Shown: piece by piece, positions 1 through 6,006 of the stretch | How positions within the stretch are numbered: the first letter of the stretch is position 1 | Layout of the letters: every line of letters starts with the position of its first letter | NCBI GenBank assembly: GCA_044227605.1 | Contig: JBGAWJ010000081.1 | Span: forward strand, 1-7,096 | DNA from: JAEUKQ01 sp044227605 | GTDB taxonomy: Bacteria; Pseudomonadota; Alphaproteobacteria; JAEUKQ01 | Reading direction: 5' to 3' | Length of the DNA: 7,096 nt | The notes under the pieces: model-generated | What the model was told of the DNA's origin: nothing | Databases searched by the model: none | The model's input: only the letters and a program-made list of their open reading frames with translations | Made by a program: the position numbers and the translations under genes

Positions 1-36
1 CTTGAAGCAGCTATCCCCTACTGCAATAATGCTCTG

Positions 37-252
37 TTACACGATGCCACCGGCACCGGCTTTCTCCAGCAAAGATATTGGCGGGTGTCGATCGACGGTA
101 TAGCAGGCGATAGCCTGATCCAGAAAGGGATATAATATTTCCATATTTAAGGGAGGAGCAGGGGGAAGCGGCGGGGGGAGGTAAGCTTGATAAAATTCGC
201 CCCCAATTGCCGATCCTTTTATATAAGTACCGATCCGTTCTTTTTTTATCAC
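37..252 (-). pseudogene. Truncated Fic-family protein, N-terminal fragment
   Basis: A 71-residue reading frame starts at GTG (250-252), with an AGGAG ribosome binding site at 259-263 and a 6-nt spacer. Residues about 8-47 (GTYIKG.. IGGE..QAYLPPPLPPAPPL... LYPFLDQA) match my memory of the N-terminal region of Fic/DOC-family AMP-transferases (Fic_N type), which typically reads G.Y......GE...AF.P.PLPP.PPL...L..LL..A. Intact members are about 350-400 residues and carry a HPFxxGNGR catalytic motif. None is present here. After residue 47 the usual ALGRLDG-like continuation is missing in all three frames, and the frame stops at 37-39. This is most simply a decayed or deletion-fused Fic gene, with the rest lost or beyond the left edge. 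The strong start signals mean a short product could still be made. Without a database match the family call is moderate. The terminal 25 residues are unrecognised. Confidence 0.5.
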
Positions 253-263
253 AAATTTCTCCT

Positions 264-382
264 AAAGTAACGAATTATGGTTTTTATGTTACTTTATTCA
301 AAATAGGTAACGCTGACGATACTTGCAAGAAAAAACGTAACGAAAATCTTATATTTCGTTACTTTGTTAAAAATAGATAACG
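264..382. repeat. Two-copy, 70-bp-period GTAAC/GTTAC repeat block (candidate operator array)
   Basis: GTAAC-type half-sites occur at 267-271 (+), 288-292 (-) and 307-311 (+). The pattern returns exactly 70 bp later at 337-341 (+), 358-362 (-) and 377-381 (+, degenerate ATAAC). The segments 288-312 and 358-382 agree at 22 of 25 positions. Within the block are perfect inverted repeats: AAAGTAAC (264-271) with GTTACTTT (288-295), and GTAACGAAA (337-345) with TTTCGTTAC (354-362). The block directly abuts the ribosome binding site of the leftward Fic fragment and overlaps its candidate promoter. It therefore looks like a multi-site operator for a dimeric DNA-binding regulator, although an iteron-like function cannot be excluded. 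The repeat structure is seen directly; the operator role is inference. Confidence 0.6.
300..328 (-). promoter_or_regulatory. Candidate sigma70-type promoter for the Fic fragment
   Basis: Read on the minus strand, TTGCAA (323-328) is followed by a 17-nt spacer and TATTTT (300-305). Each hexamer matches consensus at four of six positions. The site lies inside the GTAAC repeat block, so a protein bound there would occlude it. Position and spacing are good but the hexamers are weak. Confidence 0.3.
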
Positions 383-882
383 AGAGTGATATATGAGCAA
401 CCAGAGCGTAGTGCGGTTATGGTGTGGTTCAAGGGAGCATACAATCGCTGACCACCCCGTAATCCATCCATTTCCATCCAATTACGGCGGGGGTTGAGAG
501 CAAAAGACCCAGAAGGGAAAAGTTGGGAAAGGAATGATATTTTGTAAGGCTTGCCATGCGGGATGCAGCGACCGGCAGGAAATTCAGCCAGGGCAGGGAT
601 CTGGCCAACCTCAGGTAAGTCGCCCAAACCTGAACCCTTTTATCCTTGGCATTCCGGCTTTAGCAAAACAGCGCCTCTTAAGCAACCGGCTTATACTTCC
701 TTAACTTCAAAAACTGATTAGGTTTACAAAACCTAAGGGGCTGTCCCCCAGTTGGGAATTTTTCTCATCCTATTCCTATCCTATCAACAATAGTGTCAAG
801 CGCTTGCCGATCGGAGGTGAATATTTTCCTTGATTCCACCCTCACCAGAGAAGGGAATCACAAGACTTTGAAAACATTTTCG
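383..882. other. Gene-poor intergenic stretch
   Basis: No convincing gene is visible on either strand. The minus-strand frame at 367-627 has no recognisable domain and a composition I read as non-coding. A plus-strand 34-codon frame (393-497) begins just outside the repeat block and is discussed as a finding. A hairpin lies at 718-736. A 7-bp inverted repeat, TGATTCC (831-837) with GGAATCA (854-860), sits just past the GNAT stop codon. It lacks a T-tract, so I do not call it a terminator. Confidence 0.5.
718..736. repeat. Perfect 8-bp inverted repeat (hairpin)
   Basis: TTAGGTTT (718-725), a 3-nt ACA loop and AAACCTAA (729-736) form a perfect short stem-loop. A second small GGGG/CCCC stem (737-740 with 745-748) follows immediately. 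There is no clean T-tract directly after either stem, so an intrinsic terminator is not supported. It may be a protein-binding palindrome or a mobile-element scar. Confidence 0.4.
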
Positions 883-1347
883 TTACGGATCCAGCGTTTT
901 ACTCATATTGATATTGGTGGTTTCATAGCCCAGTTTTTCGTAAAGGGCGCGGGCGGCGTGGTTAAAGCCAAACACATGCAAGCCCATTTTAGTGGCCCCC
1001 AGGCGTTTGGCTTCCCTTTCCGCTAATTGCATGGTTTTTTGACCATATCCTTGGCGGCGGTAGGGTTCGTCAATGATAATTTCGTAGATAAAGGCCTCTT
1101 GCTTTTCAACCATCAGCCACAGCCAGCCCAGCCGTTTGCCTTGGGATTCTTGGATAACGGCAAAAAAATGATGGTGGGGGGTGGCAAGTCCTTGCGGCAG
1201 TAATTGGGCAAATTCCCGCTGTGAACGTTCCAACGCCCCTTCTTTAGGCCAATTGCCGCTGCGTACCTTATTGGCGGCAAATTGGGGGATACAGATTTTT
1301 AAAAATACATCAAATTCAGCTGCAGTCACCCTGCGCAGATTTATCAC
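883..1347 (-). CDS. GNAT family N-acetyltransferase
   Basis: A 154-residue cytosolic enzyme predicted to transfer an acetyl group from acetyl-CoA to an amine; the substrate cannot be read from sequence. The start is GTG at 1345-1347, fixed by a perfect AGGAGG (1353-1358) with a 5-nt spacer. The acetyl-CoA pyrophosphate-binding signature of motif A is clear: IYEIIIDEPYRRQGYG at residues about 87-102, where RRQGYG fits the R/Q-x-x-G-x-G/A pattern. It is followed by the helix KTMQLAEREAKRLGA. Motif B is visible as NHAARALYEKLGYE (129-142), with the usual Asn and the Tyr of LYEKLGY. The tail (LHVFGFNHAARALYEKLGYETTNINMSKTL) recalls the YycN-like GNAT subgroup, from memory only. The length is normal for a single-domain GNAT and no key motif is missing. 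It lies 302 bp downstream of the YciI-like gene, so it is probably transcribed separately. Confidence 0.9.
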   Translation of the reverse strand: MINLRRVTAAEFDVFLKICIPQFAANKVRSGNWPKEGALERSQREFAQLLPQGLATPHHHFFAVIQESQGKRLGWLWLMVEKQEAFIYEIIIDEPYRRQGYGQKTMQLAEREAKRLGATKMGLHVFGFNHAARALYEKLGYETTNINMSKTLDP

Positions 1348-1649
1348 CGCGTCCTCCTGATCAACAATAGAATAAACCGCCCCAACCCGGTCTTGCCACC
1401 TTTATAGCAGCTGCCTGACCAGGGTGCCAGTGTTTTTTAGAGGTTTTGTTAAGGGCAAGGGTGTTATCTGCGAATGGGGGATGGGATGATTCACAATCAC
1501 TTTTTTATGCCTGCCATGCCCGCTTTATTGGCGATCCGGTGCCGCTAAGCCACCGCCTGGTTGCTGTAGCTTGCTCAGGCACAATATTGACAAGGAAGCC
1601 CAAGCGTTATTTATCGAGGAGACGCCTTATTTATATAGTTGATGACGGG
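1348..1649. other. Intergenic stretch upstream of the GNAT gene
   Basis: About 300 bp with no supported gene. A plus-strand frame here (1446-1670) has no recognisable domain and runs into the antisense of the YciI-like gene, so I treat it as spurious. On the minus strand a TATAAA occurs about 45 nt upstream of the GNAT start and may be a -10 element, but no convincing -35 accompanies it. Confidence 0.4.
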
Positions 1650-1955
1650 TTAAACGACGGTGGACACTAGCGATTGCAACTTCTCCAAACCGATATTGGG
1701 TTGCCACATCAATATTTCATATTGGGCCACATTGGTTGTGGTGAACGGGTCGTGGTCTCGGATATAATCCAGCAACTGCAGATTTTCATCCGGCACATGC
1801 AACAATAGCGCCCCGCCCGAACGCGGCGAAAAGGGGCCCGAGGCAATCAAATAACCCTGTTGTGCTAAATGCCGCAGGTAGGCGCGGTGATCATCAAGCA
1901 CAGGCAAAACTTCCTCAAAGGGGCGGCGGTAACGGATTAGGACAATGGCAAACAT
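1650..1955 (-). CDS. YciI-like family protein
   Basis: A small soluble protein of the YciI/dimeric alpha-beta barrel superfamily, 101 residues from the chosen start. The frame is open from 1991, but ATG at 1953-1955 is preferred. It gives the canonical family opening MFAIVLIRY and has AAGGA (1963-1967) at a good distance, whereas the upstream start would add an unusual lysine-rich leader. Conserved features include the His in DDHRAYLRHL (residue 23), the QGYLIASGPFSP stretch (residues 33-44) with its GPF turn, and a DPF motif (69-71) followed by the strand VAQYEILMW. The Asp-His pair is the proposed active site in the family, but the reaction is generally unknown. Homologues are often annotated YCII-related or muconolactone-isomerase-like. 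It sits 93 bp downstream of the DUF5680 gene on the same strand, with its own promoter-like site, so co-transcription is possible but not required. Confidence 0.88.
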   Translation of the reverse strand: MFAIVLIRYRRPFEEVLPVLDDHRAYLRHLAQQGYLIASGPFSPRSGGALLLHVPDENLQLLDYIRDHDPFTTTNVAQYEILMWQPNIGLEKLQSLVSTVV

Positions 1956-2000
1956 CAGCTTATCCTTTTTATACTTGATGGTGGGGATCAAAACCCCTAA

Positions 2001-2029
2001 ATGCTACAATCAATAACCCGACATAACAA
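2001..2029 (-). promoter_or_regulatory. Candidate promoter for the YciI-like gene
   Basis: On the minus strand TTGTTA (2024-2029), a 17-nt spacer and TAGCAT (2001-2006) lie about 45 bp upstream of the chosen ATG. Each hexamer matches four of six consensus positions. Spacing is ideal but sequence strength is modest. Confidence 0.3.
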
Positions 2030-2048
2030 GTTCATTTGGCGCACATAC

Positions 2049-2543
2049 TTATTCCAACAGCAAGCCGCCCTGATAGCGCATGAGGTAGGCCAGTCCCCCC
2101 GAGATATAAATATACTCCTTACCTTTAAATTCCTCTAATTTTCCCTCGCATTTATTGACATAAATCCATTTTTTGCCGGGTTCCTTGAAGTATTGCGGGC
2201 CGCGGGGCAAATTCCTTTTGAAGTCACGCCGCAGCAACGCCCGCTTTAAAAAACCGTAAATTTTTTCCCCTGGCACAGCGGTGATCCGCAACTCCCCATG
2301 ATAGCTCATTTCCCACACGGGATCGGCTTCGTGGTAAATGATCTGCTGCCCGCCGAATTCCCGCTCCCCAAGCGCGCTGTCATGAAAAAACCAAGGCCCT
2401 TCCCGGAATTTGTAATCATGCGATCGCAGCCGACATGATTTTTGCTGCGGGGCACTAACGGCATAGGTATTTTTGATAGACTTGTCCAGAAACACTGATA
2501 AACGGTCTAAATCCTTATGGGTAAGGATTTTGGGGGCGATCAT
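2049..2543 (-). CDS. DUF5680 domain-containing protein
   Basis: A 164-residue protein with no signal peptide or membrane segment, so presumably cytosolic. It matches the DUF5680 layout as I know it: an N-terminal helix with LSVFLDKSIKNTYA (residues about 15-28), a short polar linker, then SHDYKFREGPWFFHDSALGEREF with GQQIIYHEADPVWEMSYHGEL (about 65-85), a helix IYGFLKRALL, then RGPQYFKEPGKKWIYVNKCEG and a C-terminal pair of strands ending LAYLMRYQGGLLLE. The recurrent aromatic-Gly pattern (WxMxYxG, LxYxGG) is typical of the family. Its function is unknown to me and I assign none. ATG at 2541-2543 is preceded by AAGG about 4 nt upstream and AAAGGA about 10 nt upstream. The length is normal and the domain appears complete. 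It is divergent from the large adhesin gene and the first of three leftward genes. Confidence 0.85.
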   Translation of the reverse strand: MIAPKILTHKDLDRLSVFLDKSIKNTYAVSAPQQKSCRLRSHDYKFREGPWFFHDSALGEREFGGQQIIYHEADPVWEMSYHGELRITAVPGEKIYGFLKRALLRRDFKRNLPRGPQYFKEPGKKWIYVNKCEGKLEEFKGKEYIYISGGLAYLMRYQGGLLLE

Positions 2544-2640
2544 GCTACCTTGTTCCTTTCTGGGTTATTTTTAGGTGATCAGGGGTTTTGCCGTCATCCC
2601 CATCCGGTGCGGATCAAGGGGATTGCCTGGATTAACCGTC

Positions 2641-2670
2641 ATTTTAAGGTGTTTTGCCCGGATCAATCAA
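2641..2670 (-). promoter_or_regulatory. Candidate promoter for the DUF5680 gene
   Basis: On the minus strand TTGATT (2665-2670), an 18-nt spacer and TAAAAT (2641-2646, five of six matches) lie about 100 bp upstream of the start codon. This would leave a leader of roughly 90 nt. Confidence 0.35.
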
Positions 2671-2924
2671 GCGTTTTCTGGGGCTATTGGTGGTGGGCAG
2701 CCGGGGGGAGAGGGACGGGATAAGAGGTAAGGGTTAAGACCGGTTGCTGGCCCACATTGCACAATTGCAGGGGGATAGTTGGGTATAGAATAACTTGTTG
2801 GGGGAGACCGCACAATTCCCCATAAAATCCTGGTCACCGCCTAGGATTTTGCCATATATTGTGGTGCTTGGCCCGTTTGCCAGTCAAAGGGGTCAGGCAG
2901 GGGGGGTAAAAAATATTTTAAGTA

Positions 2925-2954
2925 TTTACATAAATTTTTTTTATATGATAGGAT
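2925..2954 (+). promoter_or_regulatory. Candidate promoter upstream of the adhesin gene
   Basis: TTTACA (2925-2930), an 18-nt spacer and TAGGAT (2949-2954) lie in the most AT-rich part of the intergenic region. An overlapping TATGAT (2944-2949) is a better -10 but has no well-placed -35. No better promoter is seen between here and the adhesin start at 3147, which would give a leader of nearly 190 nt. Confidence 0.3.
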
Positions 2955-2968
2955 GTCTGGGAAATAAG

Positions 2969-3013
2969 ATGGTTTTCATTATGTGGCTGGGCGCCCTGTT
3001 TTGCAAACGTTGA
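2969..3013 (+). CDS. Possible 14-codon leader peptide
   Basis: A short frame, ATG to TGA, encodes MVFIMWLGALFCKR. It starts about 15 bp after the candidate -10 element and ends 37 bp before a terminator-like hairpin. The upstream sequence GGGAAATAAG is only a weak ribosome binding site. The peptide is hydrophobic with a basic end and has no run of one amino acid, unlike classical biosynthetic attenuator leaders. Its position is the only argument for it, and a chance frame is quite possible. Confidence 0.2.
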   Translation: MVFIMWLGALFCKR

Positions 3014-3050
3014 TGAGCAAGACCGCACATACCCTAATGCTTGAACCAAG

Positions 3051-3096
3051 CCGCCGGGTTTTGGGGCAAGGCAAGCAGGAACCCGATCGGTTTTTT
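3051..3096 (+). terminator. Intrinsic terminator-like hairpin in the adhesin upstream region
   Basis: CCG-C-CGGGTT (3051-3060) can pair with AACCCG-AT-CGG (3080-3090), giving nine base pairs with a small internal loop and a 19-nt apical loop. Six T residues follow immediately (3091-3096). This is terminator geometry on the plus strand. It lies 50 bp before the adhesin start and after the best promoter candidate, so it could end a short transcript or act as an attenuator. Confidence 0.45.
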
Positions 3097-3146
3097 GGCA
3101 TAGGCCTGTTGAAGACCGTCATGATATTAATTGTAAAAGGCAGAAA

Positions 3147-5681
3147 ATGGTAAAAAATATGGATCATAAAAATATGGATAATTCAGGCAGATTTGCAGGC
3201 ATGGACAAGCTTTTAAAAGGCAGTGTGTGTATGGCCGCCTTAATGGTCATGATAAGTGGCGTTGCCTATGGGCAGTTTGGCGGTTCGGTCAGCGGCCAGG
3301 GGTCAAAGGCGACCGACGGCAAGGGTTGGGGTTTGGGCACCGAAGTAATGTTGCCTTTCGCAACCGACGGCTTAAGCCAAATGTTTTACGGCTTGGTTGG
3401 TATGGGGTATCAGGACAGTAACCCTACTTTCAGCTTAGGGGCGGGATACCGTGTAACACCTGGATATGGCGAAATGATGTTGGGGGCGAATATACGTGGC
3501 GAATCCTGGCGTGGTAAGGGCAAGAATTGGTTTTACGGCGTTGCGCCAGGGATTGAGGTGGTGTGGGGCGGGCTATCCGTCAGTGCCAATGCGTATGTGC
3601 CGGTTGGCAAAACTACCCAGAGTGTCAAGGGCACGGATTATAGTAAGCCGGTATTGGTGGACCGTCCGGCCAGCCCAGGTTCTTGTGATCCAACCCAGAC
3701 CGACCGTACCTGTGATTTGGTTATCCAACATTGGGGGCGTGACTATGAGCACAACAATTGGGGGGGGGATGTGCAGGTGGGATACCGCTTGCCGTTTTTA
3801 GAAAGTATTGATATTGAAGTGGCGGTAGGTGGTTATATGTTCAACCGCAAGGGGGAGCGGAATTTAACCGGTCTCACGGGCGGGGTTGATTTCATTGTGC
3901 CGCTTGGGGAAAATTTTACCCTGAATGCCAGCGGTAAAATGCGGCGGGAAAGCAGTGGTGGCCGCGGGACAGATGCCTTATTTAACCTGGGCTTTACCTA
4001 TCAATGGGGCGGGGCTGGCGAGGCCTCGGCCAATTATTTAAAGCGCAAGATGATGCAGGCTCCCCGCCATTTGGATCAAAGCTACCGTCAGCAAGTGACG
4101 CCGGGGGTGGTGATTGGGCGTGAAGGGGCGGTATGGAGTGAGAATCCGCTCAATGTCCCGGTATCGCAAGTACGGTTTGTGACCCGTACCAATCAAGCCA
4201 ATGCTGCTAATATATTAAACACTGTCCAGCGAAATGCAGTAGTGGTTTTTGATGGCAGCCAGGGTCAGATTGACGTTAATACCAGCTTAAATGTGAATGC
4301 GGCCAATGTGGGGGTGATTGGTGGCGGTACGGGGATGACCCTGAGAGGGGCAGTGGATGGCAAAACCTATCAATTTACCATGGATGGCAGCCGGCCGTTG
4401 ATCAATCAAACCGTGGCAGCTAACAATATTTTTTTTGTTAACGGGAGAAACAATGTGGTTTTCGGTAATCTGCATGTTCAGGGCGGATCCAATAGTTTTC
4501 ACATTCACGTCTCTAATCAGGTCCGGTTGTTTGATGTGGGCAGTACGAATTCCGGCAATGTCAGTTACTTTTTCAACGATTCGCCGAATGCCCGTTTGAC
4601 CAATGTCACAAGCACCAATGCCGCCAATATAGGCTTAGTGTTAACTACAGGCAGCCATAATGCCGTTATTGATGGGATTTCGGTGATTGGGTCAAAAGGG
4701 CGCGGTATTCGTATCGTCGACAGCAATAGTGCCCAATTGAGAAATGTGGTGATCAGCGGTATCGATGCCATGGCCCGCACCACAACGACGGGGATTGATC
4801 TAAATGGCGCAGCAAATACAGTCATTGAAAATGCCAACATTCGCTTTGTCAAAAATAACGCTATTGTCTTGAGCTCGGCCTCTATTGGGGCGCAGTTAGA
4901 CAACATTACCATTGTTGAGGCTCTAGAGCATGGGATTCTGGTCGATGGTTCGGATGCTGGCATGAATGGACATTTCAACAATGTGCGTATTGACAGAACG
5001 GGTCAACGGGGCATTTTTGTGACCAATTCAAGCGACCTCCGGTTAACCGATGTGACTATTACTAATACCGGTACGGGTGGCATTTTGTTCCATACCAACT
5101 CCAATGGGGCTAGCTTGACGCGAGTATCTGTGAATACCACCGGTAATCTCGGTCACGGAATTGCTTTCTTCGGTAATTCTACCGGTGCGTTCCTGGATAC
5201 GGTTACTATTCAAAACACCGATGCGACAGGCTTATTCTTTAACAGCGGCTCTAACAACGCGAGAGCCTTGAACATCAATATTATAAATGCCCGGGCGGGT
5301 GCTATTCAAGTGACCGGATCAAACGGGGTGCAACTGGAACGTGCGGTGATTGACCAATCTGCCATGACCGCTGGTGCTCAAGGGGTAGCAGTCGAGGCCA
5401 GCAACAATGTAAGCTTAAATGATTTACAATTGCAAGGAAAAGCAAGCTTGACGGCACTGACTATCAGTAATGCCAATAATATTACGATCCGTACTATCCG
5501 GACCAGTAATTGGGGGGTGGGATATGGTCTAACAGGGGTTGCGACCAGTATTAATGCCATGAGCACCGGCAACAGCTCCACCAATGATACCCAAACTTGT
5601 GATGGTGCCGTGGATATTGCCACTACGTTGCCGGTTCAAAGAACATTTGGGATGGTCGTCACGAATGTGAATTGCCAGTAA
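3147..5681 (+). CDS. Inverse autotransporter with beta-helix passenger (putative surface adhesin)
   Basis: An 844-residue outer-membrane surface protein. ATG at 3147 has AAAAGG (3135-3140) at a 6-nt spacing. A second Met (3204) would also give a signal peptide. The signal peptide (MDKLLKG then a hydrophobic core, cleavage near AYG-Q, residues 42/43) is preceded by an 18-residue extended n-region, a trait seen in large autotransporters. Residues about 55-290 form the intimin/invasin-type beta-barrel: repeated Gly/aromatic strands, YGVAPGIEV..GGLSVSANAYVPVG (130-154) typical of the inverse autotransporter domain, and a terminal strand ALFNLGFTYQWGG. A linker (about 291-340) crosses the barrel. 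Residues about 342-800 are right-handed beta-helix rungs (N.V.I.N..I, GI.V..S.) of pectate-lyase/NosD type. The C-terminus carries NW..G (788-792) and a C818/C843 pair. No LysM or Ig-like domains are visible. Adhesion is inferred from architecture. A minority alternative is a surface polysaccharide-active helix, but I see no catalytic set. Confidence 0.85.
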   Translation: MVKNMDHKNMDNSGRFAGMDKLLKGSVCMAALMVMISGVAYGQFGGSVSGQGSKATDGKGWGLGTEVMLPFATDGLSQMFYGLVGMGYQDSNPTFSLGAGYRVTPGYGEMMLGANIRGESWRGKGKNWFYGVAPGIEVVWGGLSVSANAYVPVGKTTQSVKGTDYSKPVLVDRPASPGSCDPTQTDRTCDLVIQHWGRDYEHNNWGGDVQVGYRLPFLESIDIEVAVGGYMFNRKGERNLTGLTGGVDFIVPLGENFTLNASGKMRRESSGGRGTDALFNLGFTYQWGGAGEASANYLKRKMMQAPRHLDQSYRQQVTPGVVIGREGAVWSENPLNVPVSQVRFVTRTNQANAANILNTVQRNAVVVFDGSQGQIDVNTSLNVNAANVGVIGGGTGMTLRGAVDGKTYQFTMDGSRPLINQTVAANNIFFVNGRNNVVFGNLHVQGGSNSFHIHVSNQVRLFDVGSTNSGNVSYFFNDSPNARLTNVTSTNAANIGLVLTTGSHNAVIDGISVIGSKGRGIRIVDSNSAQLRNVVISGIDAMARTTTTGIDLNGAANTVIENANIRFVKNNAIVLSSASIGAQLDNITIVEALEHGILVDGSDAGMNGHFNNVRIDRTGQRGIFVTNSSDLRLTDVTITNTGTGGILFHTNSNGASLTRVSVNTTGNLGHGIAFFGNSTGAFLDTVTIQNTDATGLFFNSGSNNARALNINIINARAGAIQVTGSNGVQLERAVIDQSAMTAGAQGVAVEASNNVSLNDLQLQGKASLTALTISNANNITIRTIRTSNWGVGYGLTGVATSINAMSTGNSSTNDTQTCDGAVDIATTLPVQRTFGMVVTNVNCQ

Positions 5682-5714
5682 ATAAAACCAATTATTTTTA
5701 TAAAGGATATAATT

Positions 5715-5747
5715 CCCCCGCTGGCAGTACTGCTGGTGGGGGTTTTT
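5715..5747 (+). terminator. Intrinsic terminator of the inverse autotransporter gene
   Basis: A long hairpin (5715-5742) begins CCCCCGC and closes GTGGGGG, with about 13 pairs including three G-U wobbles around a TA-centred loop. TTTTT follows (5743-5747). It lies 33 bp after the adhesin stop codon. Confidence 0.85.
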
Positions 5748-5979
5748 ATAGGGTTGCTTAGGGGTTATGTACCTCTTTTGGCCGGGGGGGGCGCTGGTCA
5801 AGGCTTTACCCACGATCCTGCCAGGCAAGTTTCGCCATTGATAATTGGTGGGGCACCCCTATGCTTCAGGAGTTTCTTTTGACCGGCAGCTTGAGGGGTT
5901 GACCCATAAAAAAACAACTAACCATCCAGGAAACAAGTGCCTGGGCAACCCCAAAATACTTGCATAGAAAAGGGGGCAT
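5748..5979. other. Intergenic DNA between the two terminators, with a nested inverted repeat
   Basis: No gene is supported. The clearest structure is at 5895-5952: GGGGTTG (5895-5901) pairs perfectly with CAACCCC (5946-5952) and encloses CCAGG (5926-5930), a 9-nt loop and CCTGG (5940-5944). On the minus strand the inner hairpin is followed by a run of T (from the AAAAAAA at 5908-5914). It could be a backup terminator for the leftward gene or a small structured RNA. Confidence 0.35.
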
Positions 5980-6006
5980 AAAAAGGGGGGAAGTTGCCTT
6001 CCCCCC
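5980..6006 (-). terminator. Intrinsic terminator of the leftward beta-helix gene
   Basis: On the minus strand a perfect 9-bp stem, GGGGGGAAG (5998-6006) with CTTCCCCCC (5985-5993), closes on a GCAA tetraloop (GNRA class) and is followed by TTTTT (5980-5984). It is 24 bp beyond the stop codon. It is a textbook rho-independent terminator. Confidence 0.92.

Larger units (their letters stand above)
2544..3146. other. Divergent intergenic region between the DUF5680 and adhesin genes
   Basis: About 600 bp with no ordinary gene. It contains the DUF5680 promoter candidate, an inverted repeat at 2824-2850 (AAAATCCT, 11-nt loop, AGGATTTT), a strongly AT-rich tract at about 2909-2950, and the plus-strand promoter, leader ORF and terminator-like elements listed separately. 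Plus-strand frames at 2517-2723 and 2795-3013 show no domain signal and look non-coding. Confidence 0.5.

Noticed and set aside
367..627. An 86-codon minus-strand frame upstream of the Fic fragment.
   Set aside because: It has no ribosome binding site I can support and no recognisable domain, and its 3' end reads into the repeat block, which is better explained as regulatory DNA.
745..765. Possible terminator around the C-run followed by AATTTTTC.
   Set aside because: The stem that could be placed next to the T-run has only about three good pairs, and no gene ends just upstream on the plus strand.
883..2543. The three leftward genes as a single functional operon or new system.
   Set aside because: GNAT, YciI-like and DUF5680 proteins are common unlinked small genes. 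The gaps are 302 and 93 bp, and each of the two upstream genes has its own promoter candidate.
4565..4981. A long minus-strand frame (138 codons) inside the adhesin gene.
   Set aside because: It is antisense to the beta-helix repeats, whose periodic composition keeps stops out of other frames. The translation has no domain signal.
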